A DNA stretch of 20,568 nucleotides from Candidatus Uhrbacteria bacterium (GTDB lineage Bacteria; Patescibacteriota; Patescibacteriia; SG8-24), in the NCBI GenBank assembly GCA_016205965.1, contig JACQSM010000002.1:1-20568 (forward strand), in the 5' to 3' direction. The notes below the pieces were generated by a model. That model ran no database searches. It had not been told where the DNA came from and worked only from the letters and a program-made list of their open reading frames with translations. The position numbers and the translations under genes were made by a program. Shown here piece after piece: positions 15,089 to 20,568 of this stretch (its first letter is position 1; each line of letters opens with the position of its first letter).

Positions 15089-16255
15089 CTATTTAACCTG
15101 AAGATCAGTGACCGGAAAGGCGCTGCGCGGGTAGAAGTCGGTGATCTTGGCGTCGCTCAAGCCCTCGCCCATTTTGAGGGTGTCGCGCTCGATGACGATG
15201 CTGATCTTGGCGCCGGGCGTCATCGACATCGACGGCGTCGCCCGGAGTTCGATGACGCTGACGGTGTTCGGCAGCATGGTGTAGGCGCCGGAGAAGATCA
15301 TCGTTTCAGAAGAAGCGCCGGACGTTTCGAGCTGCTTGATGCCGAACATGTTCTGGCCGGCGACATCGACGAACTTGAGGTCCGTGAGCATCGGCTGGCC
15401 GTTTTTCCAAAGCTCGCCGGTCAACCGGACCCGGAGCTCGCGGATGATGATCGCGGGGGCGCTCGAAACGCGGAAAGCCGTGATCCCCTGCTCCTTGCCG
15501 CGCTCGACCGAACGCAGCGAGACCGGAAAGTCGATGAGCGGCGGCCCGGGAATATCGATGTGCCAGATCTCGGCCGCGTCGGTGAAGTTCAGGTCGTTGG
15601 CGACGACGTCGGCCCTGTCGGGATAGTCGGCGAGGTCCGAAGATGACCGGAGCACGAACTTCTCCTGCACCCTGATAGACTCGGCTACCGCCGGCGAAAG
15701 ATGCCGCTTGAAATAGCCTTCGATGAAATAGAGCGAGTCGTCGGAGGCCCGCCGCACGATGGAGCCGGTCGGTAAAACCCGGGCCGTCAGCGGCGCGCCT
15801 TCCTTGTAGGAAGTGAAGAGGGACTCGGAAACGTCGTCGACGCGCTTGGCCCAATCATCGCCGAAAAGACCCTTAGCTACGGCCTCGGTCTCGAGCCAGC
15901 GCAAAACGCCGCCCGGTTCGAGCGCATAAACTTTGGGAACCGACGGAATCTTGATCAGGCGCGTTCCGGGCCGATAAGCGATCGGCGCGCCGAGCTTTAT
16001 CTCGGCCATCTGCTCCATGGTCAGCTCTTTGATGCCGGAAAAATCCTTGTACCAGCTGTTGTAGACCTTGGCGTTCGGAAAAGGATGGCGGAACCAATCG
16101 CGGTCGAAATAATAGACCGCCTCGTCTTCATGGGTCGTTTTGTCGCCGTCGCTTTGGAGCTTGATGAGATCGCCCGGAAAAACGCCGGGAACGGTGGCGC
16201 GAGTCGCTATCGGCGCCAAAAGCATGAGTACGAGAAGCGGGGCAAGAAAACGCAT
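15089..16255 (-). CDS. Secreted surface protein, short paralogue of the 941-aa protein
   Basis: The 388-residue protein starts MRFLAPLLVLMLLAPIATRA, a signal peptide cut near residue 20. Residues ~45-217 carry the same three repeats as its neighbour (VYYFDRDWFRHPFPN; KVYALEPGGVLRWLETEAVA; IVRRASDDSLYFIEGYFKR). A single beta module follows (about 255-385), matching the first module of the 941-aa protein: both have an I-R-x-(L/V)-x-V-(R/K) strand, a T-x-(L/I)-(K/R)-F-V-D segment and a D-F-(Y/F)-P ending. It looks like a minimal version of the larger protein, arising by tandem duplication with different numbers of modules. It begins 3 nt after the coiled-coil gene's stop, so the three genes form an operon. 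No anchor motif seen; no ligand can be proposed. Confidence 0.88.
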   Translation of the reverse strand: MRFLAPLLVLMLLAPIATRATVPGVFPGDLIKLQSDGDKTTHEDEAVYYFDRDWFRHPFPNAKVYNSWYKDFSGIKELTMEQMAEIKLGAPIAYRPGTRLIKIPSVPKVYALEPGGVLRWLETEAVAKGLFGDDWAKRVDDVSESLFTSYKEGAPLTARVLPTGSIVRRASDDSLYFIEGYFKRHLSPAVAESIRVQEKFVLRSSSDLADYPDRADVVANDLNFTDAAEIWHIDIPGPPLIDFPVSLRSVERGKEQGITAFRVSSAPAIIIRELRVRLTGELWKNGQPMLTDLKFVDVAGQNMFGIKQLETSGASSETMIFSGAYTMLPNTVSVIELRATPSMSMTPGAKISIVIERDTLKMGEGLSDAKITDFYPRSAFPVTDLQVK

Positions 16256-16258
16256 AAG

Positions 16259-16702
16259 TTATCGAGGATGCAGAGATGAAAACGGACCAGCGGATCGGAT
16301 TGCGCCCGCCTCTTTGGCCGAAATGACTTTATTACGTTCGATCGCGTCGATGAGGAGATTCGTTTTCTTGTCCTGCTGCCGCATATCCGCAGTCAAATCG
16401 GTCTTGAGGTCGGCGAGGGCGCGGTCAAGATATGGTTTATCGACCATGGTTGACTCGACGCCGGTGAGACGGGTCTCGACGCCGGTGAGACGGGTCTCGA
16501 CGCCGGTGAGACGTCCGTCAAGAGTATCCAATTTTTCACGGATGACGTTGAATTCTTCGTTCACGGCGGCGAAATCTTCCTCCACACCCTCGAAGCCCGC
16601 CTTGATCTCTTTCTCTAGTCCAGTAAACCGTGTGTCCATGGCCTGATGGAGACCATCGATTCTATTGAGAACATCCGTCATCGTCGGTTCTTCATGCTGC
16701 AT
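16259..16702 (-). CDS. Small coiled-coil protein, 147 aa
   Basis: The protein is highly charged, with no signal peptide or membrane helix. Residues ~10-85 form heptads (TDVLNRIDGLHQAMDTRFTG, GLEKEIKAGFEGVEEDF, IREKLDTLDG) ending in three copies of R-L-T-G-V-E-(T/S), then a second helical region (YLDRALADLKTDLTADMRQQ). Each heptad copy is one unit of a 21-bp DNA repeat. Such short coiled-coil proteins are common and often unassigned; it may oligomerise, but no function can be given. Met8 (16681, MTDVLNRIDGL) is an alternative start. It is the first gene of the operon holding the two secreted repeat proteins and follows the 372-bp gap with DnaA boxes, where its promoter should lie. Confidence 0.82.
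   Translation of the reverse strand: MQHEEPTMTDVLNRIDGLHQAMDTRFTGLEKEIKAGFEGVEEDFAAVNEEFNVIREKLDTLDGRLTGVETRLTGVETRLTGVESTMVDKPYLDRALADLKTDLTADMRQQDKKTNLLIDAIERNKVISAKEAGAIRSAGPFSSLHPR
16456..16513. repeat. 21-bp tandem repeat encoding coiled-coil heptads
   Basis: The unit beginning CGACGCCGGTGAGACGGGTC occurs at 16456, 16477 and 16498, the first two perfect over 21 bp and the third matching over 16 bp. The length equals seven codons, so gain or loss of a unit changes the coiled coil by exactly one heptad without a frameshift. Confidence 0.9.
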
Positions 16703-16769
16703 AGAATGGAGATTTTATTTTTTAATGCAGCCTGTGATTATCATGAACCACCAAGAGCGACAAGACAAG

Positions 16770-16778
16770 TTATCCACA
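16770..16778 (+). promoter_or_regulatory. DnaA-box consensus site
   Basis: Perfect TTATCCACA, flanked as G-TTATCCACA-AT like the copy at 17013. It lies 68 bp upstream of the coiled-coil gene's start and close to an AT-rich run. Confidence 0.55.
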
Positions 16779-17012
16779 ATCATTATCTAACGAGATGGCG
16801 TTCCGCTTCTTCCGCCCCTTTTCGTCGATTATCATGTTCGGCGATGTGCCGTGAGCCTATCGAAACTGCGCTCAAAGGCGGCCCTGGATGCAGCACGTTC
16901 CTGCTCTTTAGTCATAGAGTTTAGGATTGAATGGTTAAGCATGAGAAGTGTAGCACGGAATTCCCATGGTTGCGGAGGATAATTTTTAATCAAATTTCCC
17001 GACGGATAGAGG

Positions 17013-17021
17013 TTATCCACA
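17013..17021 (+). promoter_or_regulatory. DnaA-box consensus site
   Basis: Perfect TTATCCACA, next to an AT-rich run (16980-16997) and directly abutting the terminator hairpin at 17025. Same orientation as the three other copies in the window. Confidence 0.55.
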
Positions 17022-17024
17022 ATA

Positions 17025-17055
17025 CCAAAACCCCGCCGGAGAGGCGGGGTTTTGG
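17025..17055 (-). terminator. Intrinsic terminator of the 548-aa surface protein gene
   Basis: A perfect 13-bp stem (CCAAAACCCCGCC at 17025-17037 with its complement at 17043-17055) has loop GGAGA. On the minus strand the stem ends with GGGGTTTTGG, so its T-run is inside the stem, as in many compact bidirectional terminators. It starts 20 nt after the stop codon of the gene. Confidence 0.85.
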
Positions 17056-17074
17056 CTGGCGCTTAGGAACGCGA

Positions 17075-18721
17075 TCAATACTTCGAGTTGAGTACGTCGC
17101 GGGTGCTGGGGCCGACCCAGCCCCTGGGATCGATGCCGTTGGCGGTCTGGAACTTCTTGACCGCATCGGCCGTCAGTTCGCCGAAATAGCCGGTCGAATT
17201 GAGCGTCGATGACAGCATGCCGAGACACTTGAGAAGGTCTTGGAGCGCCGCCACCTGCTCATGCGAGGCGCCGACGGCCAGGAACTCGGTGAAAGTCACG
17301 GGCGAGCTGCAAGACGAGCTGTTCGTCGCGACCGGCTTCACGGACGCTGGCTTTGATGCCGGTGCAGCCGGCGAAACCAACGCGGTCGACTCGGCCGTTC
17401 CCTCTCCGTCGGTGATCGGATCGCCGATGCGGTAGCTGAAGAAGAAGGAATCCGGAACGTCGTCGATCTTCTTGTTCCAGTCTGGGCCGTAGAGCTTGAT
17501 GGCGACTTCCTGGGTCGTGACCCAGCGCAGCAGGCCGCCGCGGGCGATGGCGTAGACCTTGGGGTCGGTGGTGATCTTGACCATGCGGACACCAGGCTTG
17601 TAGGTGACGTTGCCGCCGATCATGATCTTGCCGAGCTGCTCGTCGGTCAGGGTGACGACGCTGCTGAAATCCGCGAACCAGGTCTTGAAGATGTGGGTGT
17701 TGGGGAAGACGTAGCGCCGGCCGTCCTGGCCGCAGAAGTACACGCTCGGATTCGATGCCTTGATGAGGCCGCCTCCCGTGCAGAGCGGCGCGGCCGGCGG
17801 CTCCTTCTCGGCCAGGCCGAGATCGGTGTTGATATCGGGCGTGTTGTTCAGGGCGGTGCCGGGGTTGTAGGCGCCGGTGCTGGCGCTGTCGGTCTTCGGC
17901 GCCGGAGTCGTGGTCGTTGTCGGCGTGGTGGTCGTCGTAGTTTCAGTCGGCGTCGTTGTCGTCGTCGTAGTGGTCGTCGTGCCCTGGATCGTGAAGTTGG
18001 CGTCGCTGGCATCGGAGGCGATTAAGGAGCCTCCGCTCATGATTTCAACTTTGACCCTGGCGGTCGCCGTCGTCGCTATCGTCGGTACGGTCCAGGCGTA
18101 GCTGCCGTTGTTGCTCGGGAGCGAGGCGATGACTGTCGGATAGGTCAGACCGCCGTCGGTCGAAAGCGACAGCTTGACGGTGTAGTTCGAAGGCACGTTG
18201 CTCGACCAGGTGATCGACGCGGCGGCGCCGGCGCTCAACGAGCCTCCGCCGTTAGGTTGGGAGACCGTGGCCGAATAGGATGGGGCTCCGCCTCCGCCGC
18301 CTCCGCTGCTGCTGGCCACACAAGCCGAGGTGTTCGGCGTAAAGGTGACCGTGGCATTGGTGACAGCGACTTCATTATTCGACCCGACGATAATGCAGCC
18401 GGAGAGGCCGCCGTCGTTGGCAAGCGTGCCCGGATTCGGACCTGGGTAGCGGACAGTGAAGGTGTCGCCTGACGCGACGGTGACGGTGAACGTCGTCGAA
18501 TTGACGGTCAGGGTGTTCGACTTCGATCCGGAGAGGATGGTCAGGGTGATGCTCGAACCGCTCAAGACCAGGCTGGTGTCGGCGGTGTAGTCGGTGTTGG
18601 CGGCGAGGGCGGTTGCAGGCGACATGAGCAGCCCCAGGGCGGCCATGCCCAAGCCGACGGCGCTGACTTTCAGCCGCCGCCAGCCCGCGACCCGCACGCC
18701 TTGTGCTGAAGCGTGAGTCAT
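17075..18721 (-). CDS. Secreted Thr-rich surface protein with repeat domain and C-terminal peptidoglycan-binding domain
   Basis: The 548-residue protein has a signal peptide (KVSAVGLGMAALGLLMSPAT, cut near ALA/AN ~40). Residues ~45-137 are a Thr/Ser-rich beta domain with one Cys pair (109, 134). A poly-Gly linker and a Kre9/Knh1-like beta-sandwich (about 150-246; Q-P-N-G-G-G-S then ITWSS, ending ANFTIQG) follow. Residues 248-272 are almost all Thr, a likely flexible and possibly O-glycosylated linker. Residues 326-437 hold two units of the repeat domain shared with the two proteins downstream (VYFCGQDGRRYVFPN; KVYAIARGGLLRWVTTQEVA); the third unit is missing. Residues ~485-545 are a peptidoglycan-binding_1 domain (V-A-A-L-Q-D-L-L, GYFGELTADAVKKFQ, GWVGPSTRDVL). 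It is probably held on cell wall or wall-like polymer. No Shine-Dalgarno; the start sits on a hairpin. Confidence 0.9.
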   Translation of the reverse strand: MTHASAQGVRVAGWRRLKVSAVGLGMAALGLLMSPATALAANTDYTADTSLVLSGSSITLTILSGSKSNTLTVNSTTFTVTVASGDTFTVRYPGPNPGTLANDGGLSGCIIVGSNNEVAVTNATVTFTPNTSACVASSSGGGGGGAPSYSATVSQPNGGGSLSAGAAASITWSSNVPSNYTVKLSLSTDGGLTYPTVIASLPSNNGSYAWTVPTIATTATARVKVEIMSGGSLIASDASDANFTIQGTTTTTTTTTTPTETTTTTTPTTTTTPAPKTDSASTGAYNPGTALNNTPDINTDLGLAEKEPPAAPLCTGGGLIKASNPSVYFCGQDGRRYVFPNTHIFKTWFADFSSVVTLTDEQLGKIMIGGNVTYKPGVRMVKITTDPKVYAIARGGLLRWVTTQEVAIKLYGPDWNKKIDDVPDSFFFSYRIGDPITDGEGTAESTALVSPAAPASKPASVKPVATNSSSCSSPVTFTEFLAVGASHEQVAALQDLLKCLGMLSSTLNSTGYFGELTADAVKKFQTANGIDPRGWVGPSTRDVLNSKY

Positions 18722-18760
18722 AAGCGTAGTCTTTTATGTTAAGGCTTTAGACTACGCTTA
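18721..18760 (-). promoter_or_regulatory. Hairpin spanning the junction of two surface genes, stop codon to start codon
   Basis: A perfect 12-bp inverted repeat (18721-18732 with 18749-18760) has a 16-base loop. On the minus-strand mRNA its 5' arm begins with the UAA stop of the tail-fibre-like gene, and its 3' arm ends on the A of the next gene's AUG. It could couple or restrict translation, stabilise the 3' end, or be an RNase site. There is no T-run after it, so it is not a classic terminator. Confidence 0.75.
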
Positions 18761-20568
18761 GTTCACAATCATGTACTGCAAGGTGGCAGCATTTGCCGGG
18801 GCAGCTGAACATTTAACCTGAAAGCTCGTCGTTGCGGTTCGAGTATAGACACCGCATGCTGCCGCCGTTGCATTTGCTCCAAGGCTAACCGAGATGACTG
18901 AATTCGCACCAACGCTGGCCGCATCAGCCGTGATGGTAAAATCCGTAGCGGTGCCATCAGGAACCCATCCTGAACTATCATCGGCAAGATTTCCAACGGT
19001 GACTTTGGTAACTGCCGTACCGCCGCCAATGGCGACCGAGGTCGCTGTTGCCACGCCGAGAGCGGGGGTGACGAGGGTCGGCGAGGTGGCGAACACCGCG
19101 AGACCGGATCCGGTTTCATCGTTGAGGACACCAGCGAGCTGAGCCGAAGACGTGGCAGCAAACACCGACAGATTATTGGCGGTAAGAGCGACGGTGCCGT
19201 CAAGATCCGGGAAGGTCCAGGTCTTGTTGGCGGTCGTGATGTCGGCGCTGGTGATGATGCCGGAGAAGGCGGCAGTGGTGGTGGTGACCTGGGGCTTAAG
19301 AACGAGCGAGTCCGTAGTGGCCGTGGTCGAGGAGATGGTCAGCGGATCAGCGCCCTTCATGACGAAGTTCAGACCGACATCGGCATCGGAGTCGCCGCTC
19401 ACCGTGAAGGTCGGATTACCGCCGTTGGCGGCGTTCGCCAGGGTGAGCTGGTTGGTGGCCGAAGCGATCGTGTCGAGAATGAGCAGCTCATTGCCGCTGG
19501 CATCGGCGATGAATCCGAGATCGGCGAATTTCGGCGCGGTGAGCGTCTTGCCGCTAAGCGTTTCGGTGCCGGCAAGGGTGGCGAAGTCATTGTCCGAAAG
19601 AGCGGTATTGAATTCCGCAGTCGTTCCCGTGACCGTGTTGGTAGTGAGGCTGATCGACTTGTTGGTGAGCGTGTCCGTCGTGGCTCGGCCGACATAGGTG
19701 TCGGTGCCCTGGAAAGTGATGGTGGTGCTGTCGGTGCCGGCTAGGGTCAACGAGGCATTGGCCGTCAGCGTCTTGCCATCAGCGATCGTGAGCGTCGAGC
19801 CGCTTGCCGGGGCCGTGAACGCCACCTTGTTGATGGTCGTGGCTGTGGCCACGCCGAGAACGGGGGTCACGAGCGTCGGCGAGGTGGCGAGGACGACGGA
19901 ACCGGAACCGGTCGAGGCGTTGCCGAGCAACGTGACGGTGCCGCTGGCATCCGGGAAGGTCCAGGTCTTGTTGGCAGTCGTGATATCGGCGCTCGTAATC
20001 GTACCAGTAAAGGCAGTGCTGCCATTAGCGACCGGAGTCACGAGAATGAAATCGGTGCTCGCCGGTTTAAAGGAGAACGTCGCGGCAGTCGTGCCAGTCA
20101 AGGCCGTATCAACGGCGCTGGCAGTCGTGAGCAGCGTGCCCGAGGTCGGCAGGGTCACGTCGGTGGTGCCGGTGGTCGTCAACGTAAGGGAGAAATTGCC
20201 GGAGGTGATGAAGTTGTTGGCCGTTGTGACGTTACCGCCGATGTCGAGCGTCCGGTCGCCATTATTGACATCAACGACCAGGTTGTGGTCAGCAGTGAGC
20301 GCGGTGTTCGAGGTCGAAACCAGGCCCAAATTGAACGCTGAAGCAGTGTCATCGAGACTCAAGGTCGTTGCTCCATTAATAGCCGGTGCGGTCAGCGTCT
20401 TGTTGGTAAGGGTCTGGGTGGCGGTGTCGAGTACGACGATGCCGTTCGCATCCGGGAAGGTCCAGGTCTTGTTGGCGGTCGTGATGTCGGCGCTGGTGAT
20501 GATGCCGGAGAAGGCGGCAGTGGTGGTGGTGACCTGGGGCTTAAGAACGAGCGAGTCCGTAGTGGCCG
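18758..20568 (-). CDS. Repeat protein of phage-tail-fibre type, N-terminus beyond the window
   Basis: The frame is open from the right edge to TAA at 18758-18760, at least 603 residues; an internal TTG near 20362 is not the true start because the frame continues upstream with the same repeats. It is rich in Thr, Ala, Ser and Gly and almost free of Cys. Modules recur: SADITTANKTWTFPD three times, T-S-P-T-L-V-T-P-x-L-G-V-A-T-A-T twice, and D-T-L-T-N-K / L-S-G-K-T-L-T-A-P-K plus GFIADASGNELLIL and F-A-T-L-A-G-T-E-T-L. These phrases are typical of phage tail fibres and related bacterial surface repeat proteins. The last ~90 residues (GWVPDGTATDFTITADAASV onward) differ and have the only Cys pair. 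Whether it is a domesticated viral protein or an adhesin cannot be told. Confidence 0.82.
   Translation of the reverse strand, partial: ATTDSLVLKPQVTTTTAAFSGIITSADITTANKTWTFPDANGIVVLDTATQTLTNKTLTAPAINGATTLSLDDTASAFNLGLVSTSNTALTADHNLVVDVNNGDRTLDIGGNVTTANNFITSGNFSLTLTTTGTTDVTLPTSGTLLTTASAVDTALTGTTAATFSFKPASTDFILVTPVANGSTAFTGTITSADITTANKTWTFPDASGTVTLLGNASTGSGSVVLATSPTLVTPVLGVATATTINKVAFTAPASGSTLTIADGKTLTANASLTLAGTDSTTITFQGTDTYVGRATTDTLTNKSISLTTNTVTGTTAEFNTALSDNDFATLAGTETLSGKTLTAPKFADLGFIADASGNELLILDTIASATNQLTLANAANGGNPTFTVSGDSDADVGLNFVMKGADPLTISSTTATTDSLVLKPQVTTTTAAFSGIITSADITTANKTWTFPDLDGTVALTANNLSVFAATSSAQLAGVLNDETGSGLAVFATSPTLVTPALGVATATSVAIGGGTAVTKVTVGNLADDSSGWVPDGTATDFTITADAASVGANSVISVSLGANATAAACGVYTRTATTSFQVKCSAAPANAATLQYMIVN
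19205..19323. repeat. 119-bp perfect direct repeat, copy 1
   Basis: Identical base for base to 20450-20568, 1245 bp away, which is exactly 415 codons. It encodes the segment from TTDSLVLKPQVTTTTAAFSG to TANKTWTFPD. A diverged third copy of its TWTFPD end starts near 19949. Confidence 0.9.
20450..20568. repeat. 119-bp perfect direct repeat, copy 2 (may continue past the window)
   Basis: Identical to 19205-19323 up to the last base of the window, so the true repeat is at least this long. Confidence 0.9.

Larger units (their letters stand above)
16703..17074. other. Gene-free stretch with AT-rich segments and two DnaA boxes
   Basis: This 372-bp gap contains no convincing gene. It has AT-rich runs at 16711-16727 and 16980-16997, TTATCCACA at 16770-16778 and 17013-17021 (both within GTTATCCACAAT), and the terminator of the 548-aa protein gene at 17025-17055. 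The promoter of the coiled-coil gene should lie here but I cannot name its boxes with confidence. A minus-strand frame at 16832-17020 was considered and not accepted. Confidence 0.6.

Noticed and set aside
16456..16513. CRISPR-like short repeats
   Set aside because: Units are directly adjacent without spacers and lie in frame in a coiled-coil gene.
16832..17020. 62-aa minus-strand frame, or a 27-aa form starting MTKEQERAASRAAFERSF
   Set aside because: No Shine-Dalgarno, no recognised domain, and it spans a DnaA box; the short form looks protein-like but is too small to support.
17906..17980. Trinucleotide microsatellite
   Set aside because: Thr codons are mixed, so it is a protein-level Thr linker rather than a simple slipped repeat.
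18758..20568. Prophage or tailocin
   Set aside because: Only one fibre-like gene is visible; no terminase, capsid, baseplate, lysis or integrase gene in the window.

Overview
The window looks like bacterial chromosome of high GC content (clearly above half by eye) using the standard bacterial code, since TGA ends several well-formed genes. The best guess is a Candidate Phyla Radiation / Patescibacteria (Parcubacteria-like) genome. The main reason is three secreted proteins sharing a repeat with the signature Y-A-x-x-P-G-G-x-L-R-W, which I associate with Parcubacteria surface proteins. Weak or absent Shine-Dalgarno sites and tight gene packing also fit. This assignment is inference; no rRNA or other marker gene lies in the window.

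Layout. At the left edge the first 63 codons of a CDP-alcohol phosphatidyltransferase run off the window (minus strand). Divergent from it are a large polytopic membrane protein (236-2404) and an unrecognised soluble protein (2459-3103), ending in a strong terminator. Everything else is on the minus strand. Read in the direction of transcription (right to left) it consists of: (i) a partial protein of phage-tail-fibre-type repeats (>20568-18758); (ii) a secreted Thr-rich peptidoglycan-binding protein (18721-17075) followed by a terminator; (iii) a 372-bp gene-free stretch with two consensus DnaA boxes; (iv) a coiled-coil protein and two secreted repeat proteins (16702-12241); (v) a second pair of DnaA boxes, a doubtful 75-aa acidic ORF and two strong palindromes (12240-11820); (vi) a short UDP-glucose-dehydrogenase-like protein, a subtilisin-like protease with FG-GAP repeats and a GtrA protein; (vii) a tightly overlapping operon with a UDP-xylose-synthase-like epimerase, a DPM1-like GT2, a DUF2304 protein, another GT2 and two GT4 glycosyltransferases (8583-3119).

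How they fit together. The right half makes exported envelope proteins. The left half makes nucleotide sugars and transfers them to lipid or protein carriers. A UDP-glucose dehydrogenase plus a UDP-glucuronate decarboxylase would give UDP-xylose; the DPM1-like enzyme, GtrA and DUF2304 suggest polyprenyl-phosphate-sugar synthesis and flipping; the other transferases would build the glycan. A plausible reading is a cell-surface glycoprotein locus, with the protease maturing or remodelling the exported proteins. That link is inferred from position only.

Most notable: the three-member repeat family; the tail-fibre-like gene with a perfect in-frame 119-bp repeat; the hairpin filling the gap between two surface genes from stop codon to start codon; and four same-orientation DnaA boxes, all outside confident genes and with no dnaA in view.
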